The notes: generated from the letters alone by a model not told the origin. Positions 15,201-24,426 are shown, counted from the stretch's first letter. The stretch is DNA of 64,000 nucleotides from Adlercreutzia rubneri (GCF_009755265.1 NZ_WPOO01000012.1:1-64000), one strand, 5' to 3'. Program-made: numbers and translations.

Positions 15201-16913
15201 CTAGCGCTCGCGGTCGATGAGGTCGATGAGCTCCTGGCGAGAGTGGACGTCGGCTTTCACGTAGATATGGCGAATGTGGGACTTCGCCGTGTTGAAGGAG
15301 ATGGTGAGGTTCTGGGCGATGTAGTCGATGGAGCGGCCGCGCACGAGAAGATCGAACACGTCGCGCTCCCGGGGCGAGAGCCCGTAGCGCTCGGCCACCG
15401 CATCGCAGCGCATCCGGTAGTGACCTGGCCGACGCTCTCCCAGCGCAACATCGCCCGGGCCGCTATCGGGAAGAGCAACGCCAGCCCCGCCGGCTCCTCT
15501 AGGCTCTACCGCATCATCTCCGTCGCCTTCGCCGCCATCCGCCGCGTCGCTGCAATTGTGAGCCGTCCCACATCCGACGGAGCCCACTCCTTCTGCAGAC
15601 ACCCCCTCGGCAGACGCCCCCAGTGTTGACAGGCCCTCAGCCGCCATTCCGGCCGCCCTACCCGACGGGCGCTCCTCCGGACGCAACGCGTCGCCGATCA
15701 GGCGGTCGTTCAGCACCAGCATGGAGACTACCAGGAGCGCGAAGACCATGGCCACCGAGATAACCTCCAAGGACAAGCTGCCGTCGCCCTGGCTGCGCAC
15801 AATTTCCAAACCCGCCAGCCAACCGAAGGTCGTCCCCAAAGCCGAGGCCCCGCGGCCCAAGCCGAACACCAATATCGGGGAAAGCCGCGACGAGTAGGCC
15901 ACATAGGCCAGCAGACACCAGATCACCAGCACGAAGCAGTTGTAGGCCACCGTAATGAACTGGCTGCCGAAACCCGTTCCGCCCAAGAGGGGCGTCACGA
16001 GAATGCCGGCTGCCACGGCAATGATGATGGGATAGTACAGGCGGCTCACATCGAACTGGCGGCGCAGCAGTCCCACCACCACGAACAGCACCCCGGCCAC
16101 TACCGCGGTGCTGAAGATGATGAGCGCGCCGTCGGCGTTCAGCGAGCTGATGGAGGAATGGGGCACGGAAAACCCGCGCGAGACGCCCACCACGACGGAG
16201 AAGACCGCCACGGCCACGAGCAGCCTCACGAAGAACCTTCGCAGGGGAACCGGGCCCTCGGGGCGTCCGCCCTCGCCCTCATCCGACCATTCGGGATTAG
16301 TCAGCGTGGAGACCACGGCCAGAACGGGAAGAAGGGCCGTGAACACCATGCCCACCGGATCAGGCAGCCCTACGGCCATGAAGTAGATCATGGCGGCGAA
16401 CACGAAGGACGCCGCCGTGTACATGGCAGCCTCGCGCGCCGGCGCCTTCGAGTAGACGACGCCGAACCTCAGCACGATGACCGACGTGCCCGCGCCGGTC
16501 AGTGCAGCGCTCACGATAAGGTAGAGGTTCGCATCGGCGCCCAGGCTGGACGATGCGTAGGTGCCCACCGTGGCCGCGCCCACCACCACCGCCACCGCAA
16601 TGAGGAGCAGGTTGCTGCCCACGAGCCGCCGCGTGAGAGGACGCACGAGCGAGAGCAGGACGAGGGCGACGCCCAGGGCAAGCGTCGAGACCAGATAGGT
16701 GAGGGAAATGGTGTCAGGGGGCAAGTCGGAGGCGGCGGAGGGGAACACGAGCACGTTGCTGTTGTACGACACCCAGATCCACGCGTAGTAAAAGCCGAAG
16801 CCCACCAGCTTAAGGGCGGGCCACTGCTCCTCTATGGTCATGCCGAGGCGGGTCGGCGCCAACTCGCTGTTGGGCGCGAACGCCTCCTGATTATCACCGA
16901 ACCGCTTGAGCAT
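15201..16913 (-). CDS. LuxR-type regulator with a polytopic membrane domain (first of three)
   Basis: 570 residues. Residues about 35-440 hold some twelve hydrophobic helices, like an MFS carrier core; the last 65 are a LuxR/GerE helix-turn-helix (YGLSPRERDVFDLLVRGRS, NTAKSHIRHIYVKADVHSR). This layout is common in Eggerthellaceae and suggests a membrane-bound one-component sensor. An Ala/Gly/Glu-rich linker of about 70 residues separates the halves. The frame is open to 17030, but ATG 16913 with GGGGGAAG upstream is the better start; a TATACAAT box lies at 17013-17006. It is just downstream of the molybdoenzyme operon on the same strand and may regulate it. Confidence 0.85.
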   Translation of the reverse strand: MLKRFGDNQEAFAPNSELAPTRLGMTIEEQWPALKLVGFGFYYAWIWVSYNSNVLVFPSAASDLPPDTISLTYLVSTLALGVALVLLSLVRPLTRRLVGSNLLLIAVAVVVGAATVGTYASSSLGADANLYLIVSAALTGAGTSVIVLRFGVVYSKAPAREAAMYTAASFVFAAMIYFMAVGLPDPVGMVFTALLPVLAVVSTLTNPEWSDEGEGGRPEGPVPLRRFFVRLLVAVAVFSVVVGVSRGFSVPHSSISSLNADGALIIFSTAVVAGVLFVVVGLLRRQFDVSRLYYPIIIAVAAGILVTPLLGGTGFGSQFITVAYNCFVLVIWCLLAYVAYSSRLSPILVFGLGRGASALGTTFGWLAGLEIVRSQGDGSLSLEVISVAMVFALLVVSMLVLNDRLIGDALRPEERPSGRAAGMAAEGLSTLGASAEGVSAEGVGSVGCGTAHNCSDAADGGEGDGDDAVEPRGAGGAGVALPDSGPGDVALGERRPGHYRMRCDAVAERYGLSPRERDVFDLLVRGRSIDYIAQNLTISFNTAKSHIRHIYVKADVHSRQELIDLIDRER

Positions 16914-17087
16914 GCGCTTCCCCCATAATCGGCGGCCCGCCGTCCCCAAGGCCGCACTGTCAACTGAAGAACGGGCGTCGCCGTCCCATTCGTTCCACGG
17001 CTCATATTGTATACCCTCGGCTATTGGCACAACATTCCCCCTGTTCGAATTCTCACGGCGGCTGAATCGGCTCCCTCCGCCCCTCTC

Positions 17088-17957
17088 CTAGCCCTCAGCG
17101 CCCACGGCATCCTCATCGGCCTCTTGCGCCGCCGAGGCGACGGGCAGCCCGGCCTTCTCCGTGCGTGCCAAGAGCGGGAAGCTGATGGCATGGGCCGGGC
17201 AGGCGTCCCTGCACTCGCCGCACTTGGTGCACTCCGCCAGGGAAACCGACGCTTCGGGATGATGCAGGTCAATCCCCTCGGGGCACACGTCGGCGCACCG
17301 CGAGCAGCTGGCGCCCGAGCAATGCAGGCAGGACTCGGCGGCCACCGTCGGACGGAACGTGCGGTTCAACCGCGCCATGAGGCCCAGCAGGGCGCCCAGG
17401 GGGCAGAAGCGGTGGCACCATTTTCGCAAGAGCACGATCTCCGCCACGAGGATGACGGGGAACACCACGAGCGACAGCGTCGCCTCGCTGAACTGGAGCA
17501 GGCGCCAAAGGGCGATGAAGGTGGCCACGGAAAGGCCCACGGGGCAGATGAGGCAGAACACCGGGAACCCGAAGGCGGCCGTGGTGAGCACCGTGGCCCC
17601 GAGCACCCAGTTGCGCGAGTCGTTGGCCCCGTCGCGCTCGGCCGGCGTCGGCTTGTCGGCCTTCCGCTCCTTGATGCCGAAGACCCGGCGCAGCAAGGGC
17701 ACGGGACAGCCCCAAGCGCAGAAGGCACGACCCGCCAGGGCCACGAGAACCGCAACGATGACCAGGCCGATCAGCAGCGGCGGCACGATGGTGCGCGAGG
17801 CGATGGCAGCCTCAACGGCCCCCAACGGGCAGATGGCGGCGATGTCGCCAATGCCCCAGGCCGACGGCGTTCCCGTGCCCGTATGCACGGCGAGTCCCAC
17901 GCCGACCAGGCCCAAAAGGCCGACGGCGGCTATAGTGCGCTTCGTCTTCAACTTCAT
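17088..17957 (-). CDS. NapH-like membrane 4Fe-4S protein (quinol oxidation)
   Basis: 289 residues. Four or so membrane helices, with the NapH/NosR signature FCAWGCPVPLL on one side, then a pair of ferredoxin-type clusters near the C-terminus in CLHCSGASCSRCADVCPEG and CTKCGECRDACPAH. NapH proteins take electrons from menaquinol and hand them to NapG. The start ATG 17957 is four bases after the stop of the NapG-like gene. Together the two give this operon a second possible electron route beside the DmsC-like anchor. It is the last gene of the operon. Confidence 0.85.
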   Translation of the reverse strand: MKLKTKRTIAAVGLLGLVGVGLAVHTGTGTPSAWGIGDIAAICPLGAVEAAIASRTIVPPLLIGLVIVAVLVALAGRAFCAWGCPVPLLRRVFGIKERKADKPTPAERDGANDSRNWVLGATVLTTAAFGFPVFCLICPVGLSVATFIALWRLLQFSEATLSLVVFPVILVAEIVLLRKWCHRFCPLGALLGLMARLNRTFRPTVAAESCLHCSGASCSRCADVCPEGIDLHHPEASVSLAECTKCGECRDACPAHAISFPLLARTEKAGLPVASAAQEADEDAVGAEG

Positions 17958-17961
17958 GGGC

Positions 17962-18588
17962 CTACACCCCCGTCTCGCTGCCGTCTTCCACCACCGTGCG
18001 CCCGAGCTGGCCGGCTGCCTCGGGAGGCACCACCACGATGCCCCGCCGCGTACCGCCGGCAAAGGTCCCGTACACGAGCGCCGTGCACTCGAACTCGCAC
18101 TGGCCGCAGCCGTTGCACGCGTCGCCGTCCACCACCGGATGGCCGTCGACGAAGGCCAGCGCGTCGAAGGCGCAGGAGTCCTCGCAGACCGTGCAGCCCT
18201 GGAAATAGGACAGGCAGCGGTCCTTCTGCACCACCGCCACGCCCAGCTTCTCGGCCGTCTCGTCGAAGGATCTCAGCGCGCCGGTGGGGCACACCTCGAT
18301 GCACTTGCCGCAAAAATCGCAGTAGCCCTTGTGGAAGTCGAGCACCGGCGTGCGCGCCCGCAGAAAGCCGTCGCCCACCGAGGCCACGGCCACTGCTCCC
18401 GTGGGGCAAGCGCTGCGGCAGCGATCGCACTTGAGGCAGGCGGCCGCAAGGGCGCGCTCGTCCTGGCCGCCCGGCGGACGCAACAGCTCGCCCTCCCCCG
18501 CAAAGGCCACGCCGGCCCCGCCCACGCCCGCGCCCACGGCGCAGACCGCTGCCAGGCCGACGAAGCTGCGGCGCGTCATGGCGGTCAT
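17962..18588 (-). CDS. NapG-like Tat-exported ferredoxin with four 4Fe-4S clusters
   Basis: 208 residues. The twin-arginine signal TRRSFVGLAAVCAVGAG leads, so it is exported folded. Four cysteine clusters follow: CLKCDRCRSACPTGA, CDFCGKCIEVCPTGA, CLSYFQGCTVCEDSC and CNGCGQCEFECTA. It is expected to carry electrons from the NapH-like membrane protein to the exported molybdoenzyme. ATG 18588 overlaps the stop of the chaperone gene in an ATGA, showing translational coupling. Two methionines lie close together; the first is taken. Confidence 0.87.
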   Translation of the reverse strand: MTAMTRRSFVGLAAVCAVGAGVGGAGVAFAGEGELLRPPGGQDERALAAACLKCDRCRSACPTGAVAVASVGDGFLRARTPVLDFHKGYCDFCGKCIEVCPTGALRSFDETAEKLGVAVVQKDRCLSYFQGCTVCEDSCAFDALAFVDGHPVVDGDACNGCGQCEFECTALVYGTFAGGTRRGIVVVPPEAAGQLGRTVVEDGSETGV

Positions 18589-19385
18589 GACGCCACCGCG
18601 CCTTCCGCGGCGGATGGAGTGCCCTCGCAGGCGCCATCCCAGGCCGGGCGAATCTCATCCACTGCGGCACCGAGGGAGAGCGCCGCGGCGACCTCGTCGA
18701 AGAAGGCCGCCTCCGACTCCACGTACCCGCGCGTCATCTGGGCGACGCCGCGGTAGAAATCGGTCTCGGCGAACTCGTCCACGGCCTCGCACAGAGCCGG
18801 CAGCCAGTTCTGCTGATGGTGCACGAAGAAGCTGCGGGCCAGCGACACCGCGTCCGCCAGCGACACCGCGTCCGCCAGCGACACCGCGTCATCCCCGTCA
18901 AGGGCCTCGTTCGCGCGGTCCGCGAGGACTGCGGCGAACTGCAGCTCGAAGCCGAGATGGTCTTCGGGGGTCGTGTTGTCGGCAGGCAGATCGAGGCCGC
19001 CCCGCCGGTAGTAGGTCACCGCGCCGTCGCGGGCATCCTGCATGAGGATGCGCTCCTCGCTCGTGAACACCGACTCGTAGGGCGGCGCCAGAATGCGGTC
19101 GTAGCTGCCGGCGCCGAGGAACACGCGCGCGTAGTCGACGGCCAGCTCCTGGCGGGTGCCGCCGTGGCGATGGCGAAGATACTCCTTGATGGCGCGCAGC
19201 CCCTCGTCGATGGCCGTGCCATCGCCGGCAATCTCGATATGGGCGAATGCCTCGATCTGCTCGTCGGTGAGCTCGTACAGGTACAAGCTGGCAAGGAATC
19301 GGCAGAAGGCGGCGCGCGTCTCATTGGCCTCGCGCATTTCCTGGATGGCAGCCCCGTCGAGGGCGATGCGGTTGGTCTGGTCCAT
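18585..19385 (-). CDS. TorD/DmsD-family maturation chaperone
   Basis: 266 residues, mostly helical. TorD-family chaperones bind the Tat signal and the apo-form of molybdoenzymes until cofactor insertion. Typical features are ARVFLGAGSYDRILAPPYES, the EDHLGFELQF segment with a histidine, and FFVHHQQNW near the C-terminal third. ATG 19385 follows AAGGAG. An in-frame 18-bp tandem repeat at 18838-18890 encodes almost three copies of the six-residue unit DAVSLA, in the loop before the HHQQNW helix, and looks like recent slippage. It sits between the anchor and NapG-like genes. Confidence 0.87.
   Translation of the reverse strand: MDQTNRIALDGAAIQEMREANETRAAFCRFLASLYLYELTDEQIEAFAHIEIAGDGTAIDEGLRAIKEYLRHRHGGTRQELAVDYARVFLGAGSYDRILAPPYESVFTSEERILMQDARDGAVTYYRRGGLDLPADNTTPEDHLGFELQFAAVLADRANEALDGDDAVSLADAVSLADAVSLARSFFVHHQQNWLPALCEAVDEFAETDFYRGVAQMTRGYVESEAAFFDEVAAALSLGAAVDEIRPAWDGACEGTPSAAEGAVAS
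18838..18890. repeat. 18-bp tandem repeat, 2.9 copies, in the chaperone gene
   Basis: The unit GCCAGCGACACCGCGTCC occurs at 18838-18855, 18856-18873 and, less its last base, 18874-18890. Copies are identical. The length keeps the reading frame and adds six residues per unit. Confidence 0.9.
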
Positions 19386-19450
19386 AGGGCAACTCCTTGG
19401 GAAGGGCCGCCCGGCCGGGAGGGGAAGACCGGGCGGCGGGAACAGTGAGG

Positions 19451-20263
19451 CTAGATGCTCACACCGAACAGCGACATCAGCGCGATGGACGCGGTCCACA
19501 TGAGCACGCGGTAGGCGACCGCCCCGATGAACGCGCCGACGACGGCCACGATGGCCAAAGACAGCGCGCCCTCGGTCTTCTTCATGCCGGCCACGCCGCA
19601 GGCCGCGGGCACAACGCCGCCGCAGACAACGACGCCGACCCAGAACAAGATCGCGGAGTCCCCGCCCACGATGCCGGCCAGAAGGCCGTAGGCCAGGGAG
19701 GTCACCAACGCCGCGGCCGCGCCGACGAGCGTCTCGGTGGCCGCGAAGGACAGGGCAGCGCCCTCTTCCCTACGGGCGGCGCACAGGAGGTACCACAGGG
19801 CCGTGCCCGCAGCGAGCGCCGTGCCCAGGTAGCCCAAGGGCAGCGCAACAGTGTTCCAGGCCAGCTGCGAGGACATCATGTAGGAGGAACCGCACGCATA
19901 ACTGAAGACGGCGGCCATGGCCACGGCGACGACACCGAGGCCCTTGAGCACCCCTTCGGAGGCGCCGCGCCGATACAGCACGAGGAACGCGACGGCAACC
20001 ACGACGTCGATGCCGAGGAGCACGGCCTCCAGGAAAATGCCCGGAGCCGGGTGCGCCAGCACGGCCATGATGCGATCGACGTGGGACAGATGGGTCGCCG
20101 AGGCGATGCCGCCCACGATGATGAGGACGATGCCCGTGACGACCGCCGGCACAACCGTTTTCTTGGCCAGGCCCTTAAAGGCGTCGAGGCCGGCGCAGGC
20201 GACAAGCCACGCCCCCGCCCCCGACAGGGCGGTGAACAGAACGAGGGACCATTGAATTTCCAT
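19451..20263 (-). CDS. DmsC-like membrane anchor of the first molybdoenzyme
   Basis: 270 residues with about eight hydrophobic helices, starting WSLVLFTALSGAGAWLVA. Helix content, length and position match DmsC-type anchors, which oxidise menaquinol and pass electrons to the FeS subunit. THLSHVDR after the second helix is typical of the quinol side of the family. ATG 20263 has AAGGAGCACC upstream and is nine bases from the FeS subunit gene. There are no cofactor cysteines, as expected. Confidence 0.82.
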   Translation of the reverse strand: MEIQWSLVLFTALSGAGAWLVACAGLDAFKGLAKKTVVPAVVTGIVLIIVGGIASATHLSHVDRIMAVLAHPAPGIFLEAVLLGIDVVVAVAFLVLYRRGASEGVLKGLGVVAVAMAAVFSYACGSSYMMSSQLAWNTVALPLGYLGTALAAGTALWYLLCAARREEGAALSFAATETLVGAAAALVTSLAYGLLAGIVGGDSAILFWVGVVVCGGVVPAACGVAGMKKTEGALSLAIVAVVGAFIGAVAYRVLMWTASIALMSLFGVSI

Positions 20264-20272
20264 GGGTGCTCC

Positions 20273-20899
20273 TTACTCGGCCACCGGGTAGGCAGCCGTA
20301 TGCGGATGATCGGCCGGCGCGATGCGATCCTGCCATTGGCCGATCATGCTCGTCATGATGTAACGGGTCGCAGGGTGGTTGCCCACGTCCTGCAGGGTGT
20401 GGATGTCGCCTTCGGAATACTTGGCCAGCTCCTTGGAGGCGTCGGAGTCAGGGTCGTCCAAATCGCCATAGAAGCGGGCGCCGGCCGCGCAGCTCTTCAC
20501 GCAGGCAGGCAGCTTGTCCTGGGAGGTGAGATGCCCGCACAGCGTGCACTTCTCGGCGCACTTCTCAGCCGCGTTCCACGAGCGCACGCCGTAGGGGCAG
20601 GCCATCATGCAGTACTTGCAGCCGATGCACTTCTCCTTGTCCACCAACACGACGTTGTTCCCGTCGCGGTAGCTGGCGCCCGTGGGGCACACCGACACGC
20701 ACGGGGCGTTCTCGCACTGCTGGCACATGGTCGGCAGCGCGTAGCGGGTCATGTCGGGATACTCCCCCACCGGGCCCACGGTGAACACCTTCGACCAGCG
20801 CTCGCCCAAGGCGACGCCATTCTCCATCTTGCATGCCACCTCGCACCCGAAGCATCCGGTGCAGCGGTCCAGGTTCACAACAATGCAATTACGCGCCAT
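20273..20899 (-). CDS. DmsB-like ferredoxin subunit of the first molybdoenzyme
   Basis: 208 residues with four 4Fe-4S cysteine sets: CTGCFGCEVACK, CQQCENAPCVSVCPTGA, CIGCKYCMMACPYG and the spread CAEKCTLCGH with CVKSCAAGA. Such subunits relay electrons between the membrane anchor and the catalytic subunit. No signal peptide is present; it would be exported together with the Tat-bearing catalytic subunit. I chose ATG 20899 (MARNCIVVNLDRCTGC). It overlaps the catalytic gene by 11 bases. An ATG four codons upstream is possible, with GAGG immediately before it. Confidence 0.88.
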   Translation of the reverse strand: MARNCIVVNLDRCTGCFGCEVACKMENGVALGERWSKVFTVGPVGEYPDMTRYALPTMCQQCENAPCVSVCPTGASYRDGNNVVLVDKEKCIGCKYCMMACPYGVRSWNAAEKCAEKCTLCGHLTSQDKLPACVKSCAAGARFYGDLDDPDSDASKELAKYSEGDIHTLQDVGNHPATRYIMTSMIGQWQDRIAPADHPHTAAYPVAE

Positions 20900-23600
20900 A
20901 GTCAAACACATCCTCGGTCTTGTCGCTGGGAGCGGGCATCCAGGGCTGGAACTGCTCGGGTTCGATCCACACGCTCTTCAGGATCTCGTCGTCGCTCGGA
21001 CTTACCTTCACCTGGAAGCCGCGCAGGGTGTAGGTGCCGTACTCGGGGTTGTAGGGCGGGTCGTTCTTGGTGAGCACGTTGATGTTCATCACCTTGTAGG
21101 CCTGGGCCGGGTCGTCGGAATCCAGCAGCTCGGGAGCCCAGAAGCGTTCCTGGTACACGACGCCCTTGGCGATGGCGGTGGTGACGCGGGCCTTGCCGTG
21201 GGTCTTGCCGCGGCGGCTCTCGATGTTCACCCACTGGCCGTCGGCGATGCCGTACTTCTCGGCGTCCTCGGGGTGGATCCACATCTCCGGCACCGGGTAG
21301 ATCTCGCGCAGATAGGGAATGTTGCGCAGGGTGCCGTGGTGGTACATGGGCAGTCGGCCCTCGGTGAGCACGAGCGGGTACTCGGTGTCGGTCAGGGGCG
21401 ACTCGGCCGGCTCCACGTAGTAGCACAGAGGCTCGTAGTCGGCGCTGGCCGGCGGCAGCACGAGCGGCGCCTCCTCGGCGCACTGGGACCACGGGGCACC
21501 GGTGCGGCCCAAGATGATGTTGGACTCGCAGTACACTTCCAGCTTCTTCGACGGCGTGCCGAAGCCCTTGGGCTTGCCGGGATTCTCCTCGTCGTCGGCG
21601 AGGTAGGTCTGGTAGGTGCGGTACTCCTCGGGCGTGGCCCACTCGATGACGCCCTTCTCGCAGGCCTCGTCCCAGGTCATATCCAGCTTGTTCAGATGCT
21701 GCAGCTGCTTTTCGTACTCGTTCTTGTAGAACGGCGTGGTCATGCAGGCCACCTCGTCGAAGGCCTTGGGGCAGTGGGTGTTGCCGAGCTCGGCGCACTT
21801 CTGCACGATCTGGGTCCAGATGATGCCCTCTTCCACGGTCTCGAACAAGTGCGTGACCGCCTGGCGCATGACGATGGTGTTCAGCTGCGGAATGGTGAGG
21901 TTCGTCTCCAGCCACTCGGTGGTGGGCAGAAGCAGGTCGGCGCAGAGCACCGAGAACGCCGTCGGGTACATGAAGCACTGCACGATGTAGTCGAGGTTCG
22001 GCACGATCTCATCGAGGCAGGAGGAGTTGCCGAGCACCACGTGCTTGTTGCCGGAGCGCTCGATCCACATGTGGATCTGGTAGGGGTCGCCGTCCTTCAT
22101 GGCCTTGAACACCGAGGGGATGTGCGCCATGTCCCAGCACAAGATGCCCTTGTGCTCGATGGTGCCGCAGCGCTTCATGACCTTCTCCTTGGAGAGCAGG
22201 CGGGGCGTGTTGCCCAGCTGGTCCTTGCAGGGGGCCGGCGCGAACTTCTGCAGCATGGTGCCGGGCTTCTCCACATTGCCCATGAGGAACTCGAGGTTCA
22301 GGGCACCCAGGGCGCACTGCTGGGACTGCACATACTGGTCGATGCACACGCCCTGCATGATGCCGGACTGGCCATTCGGGTCGGTGTAGATCTCAAGGGC
22401 GCGCTCGATCTGCTCGGGATCGAGCCAGCAGATCTCAGCGCCCTTCTCAAGCGTCCACTCCTCGCAGGACTCCTTCAGAAGCTGGCCGCCCGTGGCGCAC
22501 TGCATGCCGTTGACTTCGTAGGTGCCGAACAGCGCCGGGGAGAGTCCCTCGTTCATGGGGAACTCCACGACCACCGGGGCGTTCTTCTCGGGATCCCATA
22601 CCACGTAGTCGGCATCGGTGCCGGGCAGGCCCGCCTCGGTCGCCTTCAGCGTGAGGCGCGTCTCGGGGTTGATGAGGTAGGGCATGTTCGTCCAGGTGCG
22701 GCAGAATTCCGCATCGTACTTCTCGTTCTCGAGGATCCAGCGGGTCCAGGTGAGCAAGAGGGCCGCATCGGTGCCGGGGCGGATGGGCAGCCACACCTCG
22801 GCCTTGGCGGCGTCCAGGGTGTAGCGGGGGTCGATGACCACGGTGCGCAGGCCCTCCGGGCGATTGCGCAGCTCGGCCAGGGCGCGGCCGCCGGTGGCCA
22901 CCGAGGAGTTGGACGGGTCGGTGCCCCAGAGCACGAGCGAGGTCACCGGGCTGTCGGTGTAGTAGTAGTCCCAGCCGTTGGAGTCGGAGAACGACAGGTT
23001 GTTGGGCTTGCCGGCGCCGTAGGCCAGAAGCGAGGCGCCCATGCGGGGCAGGTAGCACTGCGAGCAGCCCGGCTCCCACACGTTGGGGGTGTTGATGGCC
23101 TCGCCGAAGCGCTTCACGTTCGAGAAGTGCGGGTTTCCGCCGCCGCCCGTGGAAACGGAGATGGCCTCGGAGCCGTACTTGTCGGACACTTCGTTGATCT
23201 TGGTCGCGACCTCGGTGAGCGCCTCCTCCCACGAGATGCGCTCCCACTGGTTGCTTCCGCGCTCGCCCACGCGGCGCATGGGGTACTTGTTGCGGTTCGG
23301 GTGATAGAGCGCCTGGATGCCGGCGAGGCCCTTGGCACACACGCCGCCCTGGGACATGGGGCTTTCCGGATTCCCCTCGATCTTCACGACGCGGCCGTCC
23401 CGCACATGGGCCAGCACCGCGCAGCTGGCGATGCACGCGCGGCAGGACGTCTTGATGATCTTCACGTCCGACGCCTCGTCGGCATGGGCCGGATCAACTG
23501 CCGTGAGGCTGTCGGCCGCACTGATGCCCAGTGCCGTCACCGCTCCCATGGCCGCCGTGGATTTCAGGAATCCGCGACGCGTCATAGTGGCTCGACTCAT
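20889..23600 (-). CDS. Tat-exported molybdopterin oxidoreductase, catalytic subunit (substrate unknown)
   Basis: 903 residues. The twin-arginine signal is TRRGFLKSTAAMGAV. Cys53, Cys56, Cys60 and Cys88 form the CX2CX3CX27C site of a 4Fe-4S cluster. The later segments WLPIRPGTDAALLL and NVLTKNDPP are bis-MGD-binding features of the DMSO reductase superfamily. Cysteines in EPGCSQCYLPR lie where the molybdenum ligand region is expected, but I cannot assign the ligand. ATG 23600 follows GAAGGAGAAGG. Eggerthellaceae carry many relatives of this kind, including catechol dehydroxylases; this one may be any of several reductases. It heads the enzyme part of a seven-gene operon. Confidence 0.87.
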   Translation of the reverse strand: MSRATMTRRGFLKSTAAMGAVTALGISAADSLTAVDPAHADEASDVKIIKTSCRACIASCAVLAHVRDGRVVKIEGNPESPMSQGGVCAKGLAGIQALYHPNRNKYPMRRVGERGSNQWERISWEEALTEVATKINEVSDKYGSEAISVSTGGGGNPHFSNVKRFGEAINTPNVWEPGCSQCYLPRMGASLLAYGAGKPNNLSFSDSNGWDYYYTDSPVTSLVLWGTDPSNSSVATGGRALAELRNRPEGLRTVVIDPRYTLDAAKAEVWLPIRPGTDAALLLTWTRWILENEKYDAEFCRTWTNMPYLINPETRLTLKATEAGLPGTDADYVVWDPEKNAPVVVEFPMNEGLSPALFGTYEVNGMQCATGGQLLKESCEEWTLEKGAEICWLDPEQIERALEIYTDPNGQSGIMQGVCIDQYVQSQQCALGALNLEFLMGNVEKPGTMLQKFAPAPCKDQLGNTPRLLSKEKVMKRCGTIEHKGILCWDMAHIPSVFKAMKDGDPYQIHMWIERSGNKHVVLGNSSCLDEIVPNLDYIVQCFMYPTAFSVLCADLLLPTTEWLETNLTIPQLNTIVMRQAVTHLFETVEEGIIWTQIVQKCAELGNTHCPKAFDEVACMTTPFYKNEYEKQLQHLNKLDMTWDEACEKGVIEWATPEEYRTYQTYLADDEENPGKPKGFGTPSKKLEVYCESNIILGRTGAPWSQCAEEAPLVLPPASADYEPLCYYVEPAESPLTDTEYPLVLTEGRLPMYHHGTLRNIPYLREIYPVPEMWIHPEDAEKYGIADGQWVNIESRRGKTHGKARVTTAIAKGVVYQERFWAPELLDSDDPAQAYKVMNINVLTKNDPPYNPEYGTYTLRGFQVKVSPSDDEILKSVWIEPEQFQPWMPAPSDKTEDVFDYGA

Positions 23601-23663
23601 AAGCCTTCTCCTTCTTTCCTCTTGATTGGCTTGCATGTCCCTGGAACAGGTGGCGTGGCGGCG

Positions 23664-24341
23664 CTAGGCCAGCAGTGCGCGCATGCGCTGGCCCGCTTCC
23701 GTCGTGCGCCAGGCACCGTCCCATGAGATACCGTCTACGGTCTCCAGCTTGGAGATGAAATAGCCGGGATAGATCTGCTTGGGGAAGCTCAGGGCCGGAT
23801 GTCCCGCCAGGGCCTCCTCTATGGCGGCCTTGGAGGCCCCCGTCTCGCAGAGGGCGAGCACGCGCCCGTAGGCATCGCCGTAGCCGTCGGGCTCGGCGGC
23901 CAGAAGCTCGCTGAAACGCTTGGCGGGCTCGAACTCATCCAGGGCCGCGCGGCCCGCCTCAGTGGTATGCAGCAGATAGTCCACGGGCTGATCGGGAAGT
24001 TCGGCGGCGGGGGAATCAGCCACCGCGACGTCTGCGCCGCCATCGGCGCCCGCGGCATCGGCAGCGTCGGCGCTCCCGGCGCCGTCGGAGGGCAGGCTGC
24101 CAGCATGGGCGCCTTGCTCTTCAGACACCTCGATGGCCTCCACCGCCCCGCACTTCAACAGCATGGCGTAGAGCGCATGGGGCGTCTGCGTGGTGAGGGC
24201 CATGGCCCGCGACCCCGCAAGCGCGTCTTCCGCCTCGCGGAAGGGCCTCTCCTCCAAGGTCTCGCGCAGGCAGCCGAGCAGCGCCAAGGTGTTCGCGCGA
24301 TTGGCCAGAAGGGCCTTGCGCACCGCTTCGTAGTTCTCCAT
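23664..24341 (-). CDS. Unknown protein, first gene of the molybdoenzyme operon
   Basis: 225 residues. I do not recognise it. The fold looks helical, and the segment LLHTTEAGRAALDEFEP in the middle is echoed by WRTTEAGQRMRALLA at the end, each following a region that could be a winged helix. An acidic, alanine/glycine/aspartate-rich linker of about 45 residues lies between residues 95 and 140. ATG 24341 follows GAGGAGAGAC. It is 63 bases before the catalytic gene and in the same direction. A DNA-binding or substrate-sensing role is possible but is only inference. Confidence 0.6.
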   Translation of the reverse strand: MENYEAVRKALLANRANTLALLGCLRETLEERPFREAEDALAGSRAMALTTQTPHALYAMLLKCGAVEAIEVSEEQGAHAGSLPSDGAGSADAADAAGADGGADVAVADSPAAELPDQPVDYLLHTTEAGRAALDEFEPAKRFSELLAAEPDGYGDAYGRVLALCETGASKAAIEEALAGHPALSFPKQIYPGYFISKLETVDGISWDGAWRTTEAGQRMRALLA

Positions 24342-24426
24342 CGTCTCTCCTCGCTCTCTTCGGCGATGGGAGCACTCTACCGAGAAGGGGCGTGGGGCCG
24401 AAACGTCCGCAATTGATGAAAAACCT

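Noticed and set aside
18838..18890. Start of a CRISPR array
   Set aside because: Units are contiguous without spacers and lie in frame within a chaperone gene. No CRISPR or cas gene was seen anywhere.
20889..23600. Naming the first molybdoenzyme a catechol dehydroxylase
   Set aside because: It belongs to the same broad superfamily and host group, but no residue I can see separates dehydroxylases from other reductases, and its operon looks like a Dms/Nap type.
20751..23726. A 991-codon open frame on the plus strand
   Set aside because: It is the complement of the molybdoenzyme catalytic gene, which has a Tat signal, cluster cysteines and a ribosome site.
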